Positions 12,102-24,245 of a stretch of DNA of 64,000 nt are shown here, in pieces. Under the pieces are notes generated by a model, which did not search any database, was not told where the DNA came from, and saw only the letters and a list, made by a program, of their open reading frames with translations. The stretch's first letter is position 1, and every line of letters starts with the position of its first letter. The position numbers and the translations under genes are program-made. Location: the NCBI GenBank assembly GCA_010909165.1, contig VJWM01000019.1, positions 1,240,001 through 1,304,000 on the forward strand. Direction: 5' to 3'. Source of the DNA: Anthoceros angustus (Eukaryota; Streptophyta; Anthocerotopsida; Anthocerotales; Anthocerotaceae).

Positions 12102-13611
12102 ATGGAGCGTGGGACACTGGTTTGCCGGCACGTTACGTACTGCTCTCCTCCTATTGCGTCTGCGCGCTCTTCCGGGACGGTTGCGAAGGTTTGCCTCCGT
12201 TCGTCATTTCATGATGGAGGTGGGGCGTTGCTGAAGAAGCAGAGCATGGTGAAACTGCGGGCCGGCCTGGTACAGAGGGGAATTGTGGCAAGCACGACTG
12301 CTGGGGCTCCAGCCTTGACAGGTCCTGAGCTGGAGTGGTGCTCACTTTTGGGAATTGGTATGGCTTCTCAGCTCTAGGACTAATGTGTGGGCGCGTACGG
12401 GTGCAGAGACAGGAGTGCCAGAGCAGCTGAAAAAATCGCTCCAGGGAATCACAGTTTTGGACCCTTCTGGAACTTCTGTTCCCCTGGAAAGTCTCTGGAA
12501 AGACAGGACTGCTGTGGTGGGATTTGCACGGCATTTTGGGTAAAGATCACGCCGTGGTTCCTCGTTGCAGGAGTGGACTATTGTAGCGGATTCCTTACCA
12601 GCTGGCTTCGCTTGTCGTGGCAGGTGTGTGCTGTGCAGAAAACGAGCTGATTTATTGGCTTCCAGAAAGGTAGGCATGACCAGGAAGTGTGGAGATGGAC
12701 GGCACGCTGTTTGGGTTTCACATCCTCTGCTTTTGGCCATGTGTGATATCAGGCAGAACTGGATGCTGCTGGAGTAGCACTCATTCTGATCGGACCTGGG
12801 AAGCCGGATCAGGTATTGGGTATGCGCTTTTGGTCATGGAGGATTAGGTAGTGTCTGCTAAGGAGCAAAGGAGGTAGTGGGTACTGCTTCTGACCGCTTT
12901 CGCGGGTTTGCTGCGATTGGTCAGGCGAAGAGTTTCCTTCAGCAGACTAACTTCCCTGGAGGTTAGTCCCTCCACCCGCTCCACAGGACCTTCTACCCTA
13001 GCAGCACAAATAATCTCTGAACATTTTGAATTTGTGCTGTCAGAGGTCTACGCCGATCCGTCTCGCTCAACCTATGATGCCTTCCAGTTCGTGTATGGAG
13101 TCTTCACCACGTTCACCCCTAAGGTTATTGTCCAAAATCTTCCTATCAGGGCAAGGTTGTGGGATCCTCATTTTTACGCATGCTGTAATCTTTCTGCCAA
13201 TGGTCTTCAGGCTGGTTTGTCCATCATCAATGCCTACCGTGAAGGGTACCGACAGGATTGGGAGCTCTCCTTCGACACAGAGACTAGGAACACAGGCGGC
13301 TGGTTGGTATCTTTTCTTTTGCGTACTGTAAGAAATGTGTTTTCAAGCACTAAGAGGTTAAAGGACTTCGTTACACTTGCCTTCAGGCAAAATGGTGGGG
13401 TTGTGGTGATTGGACCTGGTACAGATCGCCTTGTTTTCTTACACAAGGTCAGCTCCTCCTCCGATGCAGTAGAGTGATGGTTTTTTTCCCCTCTGCATCC
13501 CCTTCTTCTGGTCGAACCACCTTCTAATTGTTTGGGAAACCAACTCAGGACAAGGAGGCTGGTGATGAGCCAGATATAAACGAGGTCCTGAAGGCGTGTT
13601 GCTCAAAATGA
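12102..13611 (+). CDS. Thioredoxin-fold PRXL2/AAED1-like (AhpC-TSA family) protein
   Basis: The gene has about nine short exons whose phases join cleanly. Order of landmarks: N-terminal Ser/Arg-rich presequence (MERGTLVCRHVTYC), TGVPEQLKKSLQGI, LWKDRTAVVGFARHFG, then GCVLCRKRADLLASRK, carrying the CxxC at the peroxiredoxin-like active-site position. Next come AELDAAGVALILIGPGKPDQ, AKSFLQQTNFPGEVYADPSR, AGLSIINAYREG, GGWQNGGVVVIGPGTDRLVF (beta-hairpin and LHK typical of the family) and DKEAGDEPDINEVLKACCSK. The stop is TGA at 13609. Family members are two-Cys thioredoxin-fold proteins, often chloroplast-located in plants, with proposed antioxidant roles. The substrate is unknown. The splice sites used include tgtcgtggcag/GTGTGT near 12625 and a gtaggc donor near 12669. 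A minisatellite sits just upstream. Confidence 0.88.
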
Positions 13612-14521
13612 GATGTCAAGTTTCCGCTTACCTGAGAGGAGGGGACGAGGACTCTATCCACAGTTCATGCCATTGATTTGTACACACAAGAAAAGAGTAT
13701 GGTGTTGCACAGTTACAGCTAGGGACTGTACATACTGAATGAGAGGGGCCCAACGTATTCAAAGCTAGGTGCTGTGGTGTTGTAACTATAGTGAAACTAT
13801 CATTGTTCATCTTATTCAATTGATTATTTGAATTGTACATCGATCTTCTTCTCCTGGCTTTAGTCTGCGCTCTAGAGGGCGTTATAGCTTTGGATCTTTC
13901 ATGCGCCACGGGATATTTTATGTTTCTTTTTGCTCGTGTACGGTGTGGATTGCACAAGAATTCGCAAAGAAGCACTCATGAGTTTTCCAAGGCAAGGGGA
14001 TGTTATTACATATATATACATATGTGTGTTGTTATATACATATATATAAATCAATTCATATTCTACAATATGGGTTTAACTTGGTCTACAATATGGGTTT
14101 AACGTAGCAAGTCTGTGGCATTATTTTACTTTACATATTTATGAGTTTCCGGTATAAAGTAGGTTGCCTTGTTGACGTGCATTAATAAATTAAGTTGGCT
14201 TTTGAGTGCGTTCTTGGTCTATAATAAACTCTTTAAAAGGTTGCTTTAATAATACAGGTAAAGTCTTAGTCTTAGATTTACAATTTCACATGCATTGTAT
14301 ACTTGTTGGCGTAACATTTTCAAATTGTAACATAACCTTTGGGTAGTTTGAGTTTGATTTATGGTCTTCTAAAACATGTATGATGAAAAGTATATGGAAA
14401 CAAACAAAAACTTGACGCCCACGAAAGTATAGTTTGATCCGTGAATTATAAATGTATTAGGTATACAATAATATTAGTTACATTACATAGCAATGAATTG
14501 CACCTACAGTCCTTACAATTC
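13612..14521. other. AT-rich intergenic DNA with TA microsatellite
   Basis: The content is mainly A and T. A run of acatatatataca-like dinucleotides lies at about 14008-14050. The word tctacaatatgggttta occurs twice (about 14060 and 14085). No gene was seen. Confidence 0.6.
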
Positions 14522-15118
14522 TTACTCATTACTCAATTCGTACTTTTTACTTCTATAGTGTCCCTTTTCTCTGTTGGCTTTAAATTGTACCTGCATAAAT
14601 GCTTCGATTTTTTCCCTTGTGCTTTTGGGTGCTCTTGCACTTACATTTTTTTCTTCTTGCATTTCCCTCTTCCTCTTCTTTGCTTTTTGGATTAGTCCAG
14701 CTATACTTAGCGGTTTTCTTTCTGACACTTCACTTCCAATCACCTCATCTATGGATTTGGGCTCGTCTTCACATAGCGTCATTTTGATGAGCTCTTTTAA
14801 AGACTCTAGTTTGTCTTTAGATCTTGTTGTTCTGATCACGTCATCTATAGATTCTAGATCGTCTTGGGACTTTGTTGTGCCCACTATCGATAGATGCGTC
14901 TCACAGTTGCGTGCCCTAGGCCTCTTCGGTTCACATTCATGTTCTAATGGTAACCTTTGTTGTTCGCATTCTAGAATTGCCCGCTTTCTACTTGCCCGCA
15001 CAGCAAGAGGGCTTCTATCGCCTTTAGAGTTTTCGCTTCTATTTACCTCTTTCGTAAGAGAGTATTGACTATTTTCCTGCAAGATATTCCGATGAACCAT
15101 TTTCAGAGTGTCAAACAT
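14522..15118 (-). CDS. Hypothetical charged protein with 16-residue repeats
   Basis: This is an intronless 198-codon frame starting ATG at 15118. It is Lys/Arg/Glu-rich with possible nuclear-localisation clusters (PKRPRAR, KKRKREM). Its middle contains a periodic motif every 16 residues: SIDDVIRTTRSKDKLE, SLKELIKMTLCEDEPK, SIDEVIGSEVSERKPL, SIAGLIQKAKKR. A partial copy (SIVGTTKSQDDLE) comes before. The pattern S-[IL]-x-x-[VL]-I suggests short amphipathic helices. I do not recognise the family. Composition matches the surrounding AT-rich DNA rather than the neighbouring GC-rich genes, so it could be a transposon-derived or young gene, or a spurious frame. The maintained 48-bp periodicity and length favour a real coding history. 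Confidence 0.45.
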   Translation of the reverse strand: MFDTLKMVHRNILQENSQYSLTKEVNRSENSKGDRSPLAVRASRKRAILECEQQRLPLEHECEPKRPRARNCETHLSIVGTTKSQDDLESIDDVIRTTRSKDKLESLKELIKMTLCEDEPKSIDEVIGSEVSERKPLSIAGLIQKAKKRKREMQEEKNVSARAPKSTREKIEAFMQVQFKANREKGHYRSKKYELSNE

Positions 15119-15311
15119 TTGTGTGCACCAAAGATAGACTTAGAGTATCTCTATGTAGTAAAGAGGTGGAAGCTACAGGATAAATACCTTATGGTGAAAG
15201 TAGTGATAACAATAAATAATAGAATCCTTTATATAGAAATAATATTTTATACTAAAAGCTTTATTGATATAGACTGAATTATTACAATTATAGTCAGCTA
15301 AACAATTAACT

Positions 15312-15600
15312 ATGTTCAGACTTGGAAGGCCGAATGTTAAGTTCAGACTTGGAAGGCCGAATGTTTGTTATAACGAATTGAGACTTGGAAGTCCGAATGT
15401 CAACAAGTTCAAACTTGGAAGGCCGAATGTTTGTTATAACGAATTGAGACTTGGAAGTCCGAATGTCAACAAGTTCAAACTTGGAAGGCCGAATGTTTGT
15501 TATAACGAATTGAGACTTGGAAGGCCGAATGTCAACAAGTTCAAGCTTGGAAGGCCGAAAGTTAACAAAGTTCAGAGTTCAGAGTTGGAAAGCCGAATGC
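15312..15600 (+). repeat. Translatable minisatellite, about 9 copies of an acttggaaggccgaatg core
   Basis: The core acttggaaggccgaatg (sometimes acttggaagtccgaatg) occurs nine times. In the middle it sits in a 66-bp higher-order unit containing tttgttataacgaatt and tcaacaagttc. 66 is a multiple of three, so the plus strand stays open for 102 codons (15312-15620), coding alternating LGRPNV and LGSPNV. I regard that frame as a by-product of the repeat. The last, degenerate unit overlaps the final codons of the minus-strand GCP5 gene. Confidence 0.9.
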
Positions 15601-18600
15601 AACTCGACCCTGCTGGCTGATCGTGGCCGCATGACCTGAACACGACCAACTGAAACCGGTCTATGCTGTAGCGAGTCCGGAATCGGGGTCAGCAGATGAC
15701 CATCTTCACTTAGGTAGTAGAAGTTGAAATTGATCCGAGTTACAAGGTCCGCCAAATGAGGGAAGTGCCCGATATTTAACTTAAACGACAGCACCTGTCA
15801 GAGAACAAAGGGGCATCAGGAGTGCAAAACAGCAAGAAACGCGACATATATGTCGACTGCTACACAACAAAAACCCTTGTACCCTGAGCAAGAAAACCAT
15901 GCACTCGTCGAACTGCTTTCCAATTCGCTCGATCTCGGAGTGACATCTTGCAGGCACCGCCGGAGCTGTAGCATCGTCGGATAACGAACGCTGAATAGAG
16001 TAGAAGTCAAGAGCAAGCCCCAAAATGGTCTTCACTCGACTGGCTATCAGAGTCCACTGCCAAGCCCAAAACATTCGAGGCAGCCGTTAGACGTATGGTG
16101 GCACAGTGACAGACCGACCCAATCAACCATGCCCATCCAAAACCGTCTGTACCAGCTTATCTGGAGCGATGAGACACTGTCGTTGTAATGAAGCAAGGTA
16201 GGCATCATGACAGGCAATAACTTCATCCAGGGACCCTGCAAGAGACATCCCTTCACAGAGCTCCACCCACGCACTGTGTAGAACCTAATATCCAAACGCC
16301 AGTGGACAAGCTATAGACAATCAGCACACGTCTCCCGCTTGAGAACCAACAGCAGGGATGGTTTTGGAGAAACCATACTCTGTCCATCACATATTGATGG
16401 AGAGTGTTAACAAAATGCATTAACTTGTGTTGCAACAGGAGCCATCTTTTGTTAGTAGCCGCATATCCACCCCCATCCTGCACAAGGGATCCCGCAGAAT
16501 CTCAGGCCTTTCCGAGCATTCCAAACAAAAAACTACCTTCTATTTACGAAAGGATGAGAATTCGGGGAGATTTTTTTTCACGAATGCAGAAGAGAGTAAT
16601 GATGTTCCAATCCAGACACAGGTAACTCTAGTTGGTGCGCTCCGACGGCAAGGATGGAGTTTCCAACCGACCTTCCATGTGAATCGACAAGCTTTGTCTA
16701 GAACATGTTTGGCGCGCTTGACTTTTAATAAGAATGCCATCACCTGCACATTTTTCGTCACCAGCTTAGAAGCTCGCACAGCCTCACATTCCATGTCCAA
16801 GCATGCATCTCAAGTGCTCAGACCACTCAAGACTGTACAGCATGTTAAAAATTGCTCACCTGATTGTACCTCTTTATGGAATTCGTATCTATAATAAGCT
16901 CAAGCGGCCAAGCCACCTGCTAAAGGTTGCAGAGGAACATTAGATTGGTGATATCCCTGGCAAACAAACTGCTAGATGAAAAAAATGGGAACAGAAAGAC
17001 TACTAAGCAGCCAAAACATGCCTTGTAGACAAAGCACATGCGGTCTAAAGTGTCAATCCCATGCACCACAGTTCGGCCTAACAGCTGTGAGGTAGCCATG
17101 GCTTGCTCATGTGGCACAGTTGACAGGGGATCGACTTCTACAAACAGAGAATCCAAAGCTGGTAGTGCCACTTCAGTAGCTGAGCTGCGCATTGACTCCT
17201 GAAGAGCAACAATCAGAAAATCTACGGACAAGGGCAAACCCACAAGCTCCAAAATCTCAACGTCAGGAGACAAGACCTGCAACATAGTGTTTAGCTCATA
17301 GTAGTCATCCCATGGGTCCCCGCGATCTAGCTTATTAAAGAGGACTGTGGAGAACTGCTGTAACAGGTCCCCTGATAGGCACAGCACATATGTCAGGACT
17401 GCTGGCAGCCATCATGGCTTAATTATACCTGCACCCGTGACACTCATAAACTGAAGCATCAGGTGTCAAACTCACCGCAGCCTACTAAGTAGATAGTTCG
17501 TAGAAGTGCTAGTTCTTCCATTAGATGCCATTCCCCCATGAGCCGCTGCAGGAGTTGCTGGCCAACAACTTCCACCTGGTGAGACGCAGTGACACAAGAG
17601 ATTAGATTGACTGACTGCTCACCTAACAATAAAGTTAGACACAGACAGCAACGAGTCAGACCTTTCTGCTAGTCATCTTGCAAGCAAACATCAGTGTAGG
17701 ATACCTGTCTATCTGTTGCTGCAAGCAAACACTCTTGCATCAGGATTGCAGGAGATGGCGAGGAGATCAAATTTGCATCTTGAAACCAGTTGAGTACTTT
17801 GGGTATGAGCAGGTCTTGCACCTTAGTAGAAGTTACTTCAGAGAGAAGGAAACTCTCCTGCAGTGTCAATTAACCGTGTCAACTTGCAATAAACCACAAA
17901 GAGTGCAGTACAAGGGTCTCAAGGCTATAACAGCTAGCAGGCACTAGTTGCATTTCCATCTGCGATTCACTGAGTGTCTTGTACTCCAGCTCATCATACT
18001 TGGATATATTACTTGTCCAGGAGCAGATGCATTATATGAGAATCGTCTACCTTCGTACCCGATAATAAGGCAGAAGCGTGGGATATGGCAACAGCTGTGT
18101 CAACCACCCTGTGTCTTCTTCAGCAGCAAATGGGGCTCCAGAAGTGTTCTGCCATATTTTGATACCATCCAGGGCAGGTAATCTATCCTGTCTTGCAATG
18201 TTCAATCTACCATCCCAAAAATCGCCTTGACCGGGTTCCACCTGTGCAAAGGGCAGCTGCTTGCCTCCAGGCAACCACTGGATCTCACGGGTAGAAACAG
18301 ACTGCACAAACTCAAGGGCTTTCTCTCCTACCAACCTATGCAAGGAGAGAAGAAATTCTTCAAACAATGATGCCTGTTGAAGAAGCCCATCCACTCTCAA
18401 ATCCTGGAACAAATCAATTTTCCTGGAGTGAGAAATATTTTCAGATACAGCTTTTGGAAGGTGCCAGTTCCTATTAGAAATCCTCCTCTTTGGTGGGCTT
18501 GAGAGTAGTAGAAACCTTAGGGGATGAGGGTATGGATGTCTCATCAGCATTCAGATGCAGCACTTGGTCGTGGCGTTGAGTAAAATGGCGAGAGGCAAAT

Positions 18601-20225
18601 TGGAGGAGCTGTAAGGACTTTCCAGCCGATAGTATGGCCTTTGCATAAGGGTGGAGAAAGACTGGACACACAATATCTTGGGAACTAGCATTTGGCCCGA
18701 GCGACTTGCGAAAGAAGTCATCCATCTTGTTGGATACTTTCTGAGCAAATCTTGCCTTAGGCGTGACAGTTTCCAGGTAAAAAGAAGAGAGTGTGCCAAA
18801 AATGTGAGCAGATGGTTGTCCTGGCTCCTTTGCTGCCAACTGTGTCGTTTGCTCAAAATCGACTTCGGCAGAATGGGTGCGTAGTGTGTACCCATGCAAC
18901 CAAAAGGCATCGTTCTCCACAGTAACTCTCCCATCCGTGTAGAAGAAGAGCTGGAAAACAAGAGGTATAATTAGTGACCGTGTACGTGAAGGCTGGTTCA
19001 CAACAATCACCTGAGAGGAGCAGGTCTGAAAGCTTGGTGTTGTGATAGACAAGGGTCGAACATTGAGCTTCAAGGACAAAGAAAGTCCAGGAAAGTCTAT
19101 TACCTCGCCAGCTGCGTCGTTGAGAAGGCCTTCATGAAGCCAGGTGTGCAGTGAACTTGCCAAGGGTTGCAAGCTTCCAACAAAAAGTAATAGCAGAGTC
19201 CTGTAAGCTTGCGCCTGAATTAACGTGCACCCACACGCTGAGAACTGCACTAAAGTCAAAGCACGCGAAAGACAGCGGCCGACGGCAGATGCAACATACC
19301 TCTCCATCCTGAATGAGGCAAAACTCATTGAGCTCAATGTAGAGAGCCGACAGGATATGTGAGGCCAACTCCGCAGCAGAGAAGAGCTTCCCTGAAGATC
19401 CAGTATAATCTGGAATGGCCGTCATCACAGCATGTTCGAGAAACGCCGCACCTGAAGAAACCCTACCACATCAAAGTCAGTGCATGCAGCGAGATTGAGG
19501 AAGATTCACGAACACGACAATGGAATGTAGAAATCCCCAATCAGATCTGCAAAGAGAATGTTGTCACCAGGACAAGTCCGAAGCTACGCTCAAAAGAGTA
19601 ACCGAAAGTCCTGCTGGTGGTGCATTTGCGGCTTCCAGCTCCTTCTCAGAAGCAGCCTTTCGAAGGAACTGCAAAAGCGAAATTGAGACTTGATCAGAGT
19701 GAAGACGCACAGGCGGCAGAAATTCTGGGAGGCCGGGTGACCAACCTGGAGCCGCATGGACACAACATGTGCAAACGCTTGCAGTGTCGGAAAAGGCTGA
19801 GCCGGAGATTGCTGACAGCCAGCAGTTGCAACTTTTGTGACAAACAAATCCATTCTTCGCAAGCTGGAGGCGGCAGCAAGAAATGGCATGAACAGCTTGT
19901 ATAAGCTGGACTGTGACAAGTGCGGAAGGCGCACTCCCTTTCGGACATAGAATGCTTGAGCAGCTTCATCCCAAGGGAGGTTGTGGCTTTGAAATCCTTG
20001 AAGCATGCGTAGTAAGTCCGTCACCTACGACAGAAGAGATTCCTGCTCAGTTCAACGAGTACATCAACGAGCCAGCTCGCCATTTGGAGGAGCTGAGGAA
20101 CGGGTACAAACCAGAGCGCCTTCCGTGATTGTGCCAGAGTGCTTGGAGGTGGCGAAGGGAAGTGACTCGGCCCGAAGATGGTCGACGCGCTGCATCAAAC
20201 AGAGGCCACCGTGGTGTGCGGCCAT
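15579..20225 (-). CDS. GCP5: Gamma-tubulin complex component 5 (GCP5)
   Basis: This is a large multi-exon gene. GCP5 is a Spc97/Spc98-family subunit of the gamma-tubulin ring complex that nucleates microtubules. The start ATG 20225 gives MAAHHGGLCLMQRVDHLRAE. After a gtttgt donor, exon 2 begins with VTDLLRMLQGFQSH, matching the plant GCP5 N-terminus. Further landmarks going downstream are FYTDGRVTVENDAFWLHGY (GRIP1 region), LLQRLMGEWHLMEELALLR with RTIYL, FNKLDRGDPWDDYYELNTML (strongly GCP5-like), LELVGLPLSVDF, VMAFLLKVKRAKHVLDKA, KLMHFVNTLHQYVMDRV (GRIP2) and LNIGHFPHLADLVTRINFNF near the C-terminus. The C-terminal tail (VELHSAFQL, stop at 15579) is encoded by the last unit of a minisatellite. 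It lies 185 bp downstream of the PPR gene on the same strand. Individual exon borders in the 16-19 kb part were not all resolved. Confidence 0.9.
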
Positions 20226-20409
20226 CGCAGGAGGCCGGCAGACTCAGAAGCTTTCGCAGCAGTTTTGGGCGGGAAAAAAACAGAAGACGTCGTTGGTCGT
20301 GTGCTTTAGTTGACGTGATTTTCAGATCTCGTTTCAGACGTGCCAAAAGGCTCCTTACAGACAGTACACAAACAGCGAGAGACGAGTCTCACACAGAAGC
20401 TCACTGACC

Positions 20410-23400
20410 TTAGTTGGCATAGATATGTCTGCTTTCAGGGTGGCCTTGATCTCCCGCCACAAATACATGGGAGTTCCCTCTCAAGTCCGTCCACCAACTC
20501 CGACCTCGTTCCTTCCAGGCTTGAGAATCGACTCTCATGGCCTGAATCTTCTTAGCTTCCTCTGGCAAGTGAGCAGCCTCATAGATGTTGGACATCAAAA
20601 CATATGCTGCAGCATCACTTTTACTTATCTCCACAGCACATTCGAATGCATGTCTCCCAAGCTCAACATTTCCCCACTTTTGGCAAGCACTCAAAACACA
20701 TTTCCAGGAGGCGATATCAGGTTGTAAGGGCATCATCTTCACGATGTTCATGGCATTCCTGACTTGGCCTGCACGGCCAAATAGATCAACTACACAGTTG
20801 TAGTGTTGGATAGTTGGAGTGATGCCATAGTCTCTGCTCATAGCCTCGAAATACTTCTGGCCCATTTCCACTAAGCCCACGTGACTGCATACACTGAGAA
20901 CACCTAGAAACGTGATGTCGTTGGGATGGACGCCTTCCTGGTTCATCCTGCTGAACAAGTGAAAGACAATCTCACTGTCTCCTTGACGGGCATATCCCAA
21001 GACCAGGGCATTCCATACCACGATGTCTGTGGTGGGTACTGCATCAAACACCCGCTGTGCATCAACCATGCTCGAACACCTGCCGTACATGTCGATTAGA
21101 CTGCTTGTCACAAAGGAGGCACCTTCCAGGCCAGCTTCTAGTATCTGGGCATGTATTTCCTTCCCCTTCTCCAGTCCGGCGATGCTACCACATGCATTGA
21201 GTGCTGCAACGAACGTTCGGTGGTTGGGGACAAGACCTTCTTGTTGCATCCGTGTATACAACAGCAAAGCCTCGTTACCCTGCTCCATCTGGGCATAGCC
21301 CAAGATCATGATGTTCCAGGAAACCAGATCCCGATGGGGTATGTTCTCAAATACTTGCCGAGCTTTCTCCAGGCTCCCACATTTTGCATATGCCTCGACT
21401 AGCACGTTCCCAACAAATGCATTCCACGTGAACTTCGCATTATCCATATCGGTGTGGATCGCTTCAACAGCTTCCAGGCACTGGTTTTTCAGGACTGTTC
21501 CATTGTTGACTTGTCTCCTCCCCAATTCTGCGATGGCACTGCAAGCCTTAAGTGCACCAGCATAAGCCCTGTCATCCGGAACCACAGCTTCCCGTTGCAT
21601 CCGTTTGTACAGTTCCAAGGATTCCTCACCCTTGTCCATTTGGGCATAGCTCAATATCAATGTGGTCCAGGAAACCACGTCACGACGGGGCATCTTCTCA
21701 AACAACTCCCTTGCTTTCTCCAAGCTCCCACATTTTGCATAGGCCTCGATCAGCATTGTCCCCAGTATTACATCTGCCTCAAACCCCTTTTTAACAATAT
21801 CTGCATGCATAACCATCAGAGTTTCCAAGCATTGTTTTCTCACAAGCACCCCGTCACCACCATTCCTCTCCCCTGATTCGGCAAGAGTACTGCAAGCCTT
21901 CAATGCACCAACATACGTCCGGATGTTTGGTACCACACCTTCTTGTTGCATCCTTGTGAACAGCTTTAAGGCTTCGTCACCCTGCTCCAACTGAGAATAG
22001 CCCAAGATGATGGAATTCCACAAAACCACATTACGATGAGGCATTTCCTCAAACACCTGTCGAGCATCATCCAGGCTCCCACTTTTTGCATATGCATCTA
22101 CTAGTGTGTTCACTACAAACACATTCAATCCAAACTTTCCATTTACAAGGTCCGCATGAATAGCTCTCACAGTTTCCAGGCACTGTTTCTTGACAAGTAC
22201 TTCATGGCCACTCTTTTGCTCAAGCTCTGCAATGGAACTGCAGGCAGTAAGAGCGGCAACATATGTTCGGTCGTTGGGGACCACTTCTTCTTGTTGCATC
22301 CGTGTGTACAACTGCAGAGCCACTTCACCCTGCTCCATTTGGGCATACCCCAAGATCATTGCGGACCAGGAAACCACATTACGAGTAGGCATCTCCTCAA
22401 ACACCTGCCGAGAAGTCTCCAAGTCCCCACACTTTGCATATGCATCCACCAGCATAGTCCCTAGAAATACGTCCGAATCAAACTTGCCCTTCACTACTTC
22501 TGCATGGATAGTTCTCACAGTTTCCAGGCACTGCTGTTTCACAAGTACTGCGTCACCTCCATGCTTGTCCACTAGTTCTGCAATGGCACTGCAAGCCTTG
22601 AGTGCACCAACAAATGTTCGGTCATTAGGTCTCACGCCTTCATGTTGCATCCGTGTGTACAATTGCAAAGCCTCTTGCCCCCTTTCCATTTGGGAGTACC
22701 CCAAAATCATGGAATTCCACAAGGCAACGTCCCCGTGAGGTACTCTGTCAAACACCTGCCTAGCATCTTCGAGACTCCCACATTTTGCATACGCATCGAC
22801 TAGCATGTTTGCCACAAATACATCGGACTCAAACTTCCCTTTCACAATGTTGGCGTGGATGCCTTTCACAGATTCCACCAGGCAGCGTTTCTTCACAAGC
22901 ATGTCATCACCTCCATTCCTCTCCACGGATTCTGCCAGGGTACTACAAGCCTTGAGTGCAGCAACATATGTACGGTCGTTGGGTATCACACCTTCCTGCC
23001 TCATTTGCGAGAATAAGAGCAAAGCCTCTTCACCTTTCTCCATCTGAGCATACCCGGATATCATGGCAGTCCAGGACACTACGGTATGAACAGGCATTTT
23101 CTCAAATACCTGTCTAGCGTCCTCAAGGCTCCCACATTTTGAATAAGCATCCACTAGCATGTTCCCCACAAATTCATCTGACGCAAACTTCCCCTTACCA
23201 ATATCTGCATGGATAGCTCTCACAGTTTCAAGGCATTTCTTCCTCACAAGTATTCCATCACGTCCGCCTCTCTCCCTGCATTCTGCTATACTACTGCATG
23301 CCTTGAGAGCACCAACGTACGTTCTGTTACTTGGTACCAGACCACATTGTCGCATTCTAGCAAACAATTGCAAAGCGTCTTCACCCTTCTCCGTCTGAGC

Positions 23401-24071
23401 ATACCCTATTATCAGCGTGTTCCAGGCAATCACATCACGATGAGGCATCTCCTCAAACACCTTTCTAGCATCCTTCAGGCTCCCACACTTGGAGTAAGCA
23501 TTCACAAGCATGCTGCTCACATATAAATTATCCTCGACGCCGCTTCGAACAACGTCTGCATGAATCTCCCTAGCACTTCTTAGGTCCTGCAAGCTGCTGC
23601 ATGCTTTCAACAGAGAAACAAATGTGTGTGCGTTTGGTATCACTCCATAGCTCCGCATTTCCTCATACATCTCCAGAGCCAGTCTATTTTGCCCAAGTTT
23701 GACATGCTGCAATATCAGGGCCGCCCAGACATGCTCCCCCTTCTGAGATCCGCATCCACCATCGAAGGTGATGCCATTTCCAACGCTGCCTCTGCCAGCG
23801 TTTATGGACGAGATAGTCCTTTTCAAAGCCTCCGTTATCCATGGTGGTAAAGTCTTCCTTCCCTCTATCCACCGTGCTTCCTCAGGACGGACCTGGTCAT
23901 TGAAAGGCACCTCGAATCGTGAGTGCAACGGTCCCAAACATCAACATCAGAACATTGGTGTTGTAGTTGTCTGCTTACTTTGTCTTCCCTGTAAGCCCAC
24001 CAAATCTGGGCATTGCTCTGCAGCAGCGAATTCCTGGACAAGTCAGTTTTCATGCGACTGAATAATATCAT
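20410..24071 (-). CDS. Large E-type PLS pentatricopeptide repeat protein
   Basis: PPR proteins bind organellar RNA; the PLS/E class usually serves C-to-U editing. The main exon (up to 23910) is open for almost 1170 codons. The only upstream ATG in a fitting exon is 24071 (MILFSRMKTDLSRNSLL...WWAYREDK, donor gtaagc), joined in phase to VPFNDQVRPEEARW. The protein has eight modules, each ending in a motif such as MPHRDVIAW, MPRRDVVSW or VPTTDIVVW. Most contain the repeats ALKACS, AIHADI, LVDAYAKCGSLEDARQVFE and MILGYAQME. The L-type repeat in six of them carries an extra 16-17 residues (for example ERNGGDGVLVKKQCLET). The C-terminus holds an E domain (PDIASWKCVLSACQKWGNVE) and an E+ beginning (HVFVAGDQGHPESRHIY), then stops, so a DYW deaminase is absent. 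If it edits, the deaminase must come in trans. Confidence 0.9.
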
Positions 24072-24245
24072 GCCAGAAACTCAAAAATGATGCATAGAAA
24101 CGACGACAGCAAACAAATTCAACCACGGCGCTAAGGCAAGCCAGTTGGAGCCCTTGTTCTAGTTCAGGTCACTGGCTGTAACTTCGACATCATCTGCCAG
24201 TGCGGGAAGCAGGAGGATGTTCAGCTGTTTCTGGCTGAAAGCAGT
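24072..24245. promoter_or_regulatory. Short bidirectional spacer between paralogous PPR genes
   Basis: Only 174 bp separates the proposed start codons of the two head-to-head PPR genes, so any promoter elements must be shared or lie inside UTRs. I see no clear TATA box. Confidence 0.5.

Noticed and set aside
15312-15620. 102-codon LGRPNV-repeat protein
   Set aside because: It is explained by a 66-bp minisatellite unit that is a multiple of three; there is no promoter or splice support, and it overlaps the GCP5 end.
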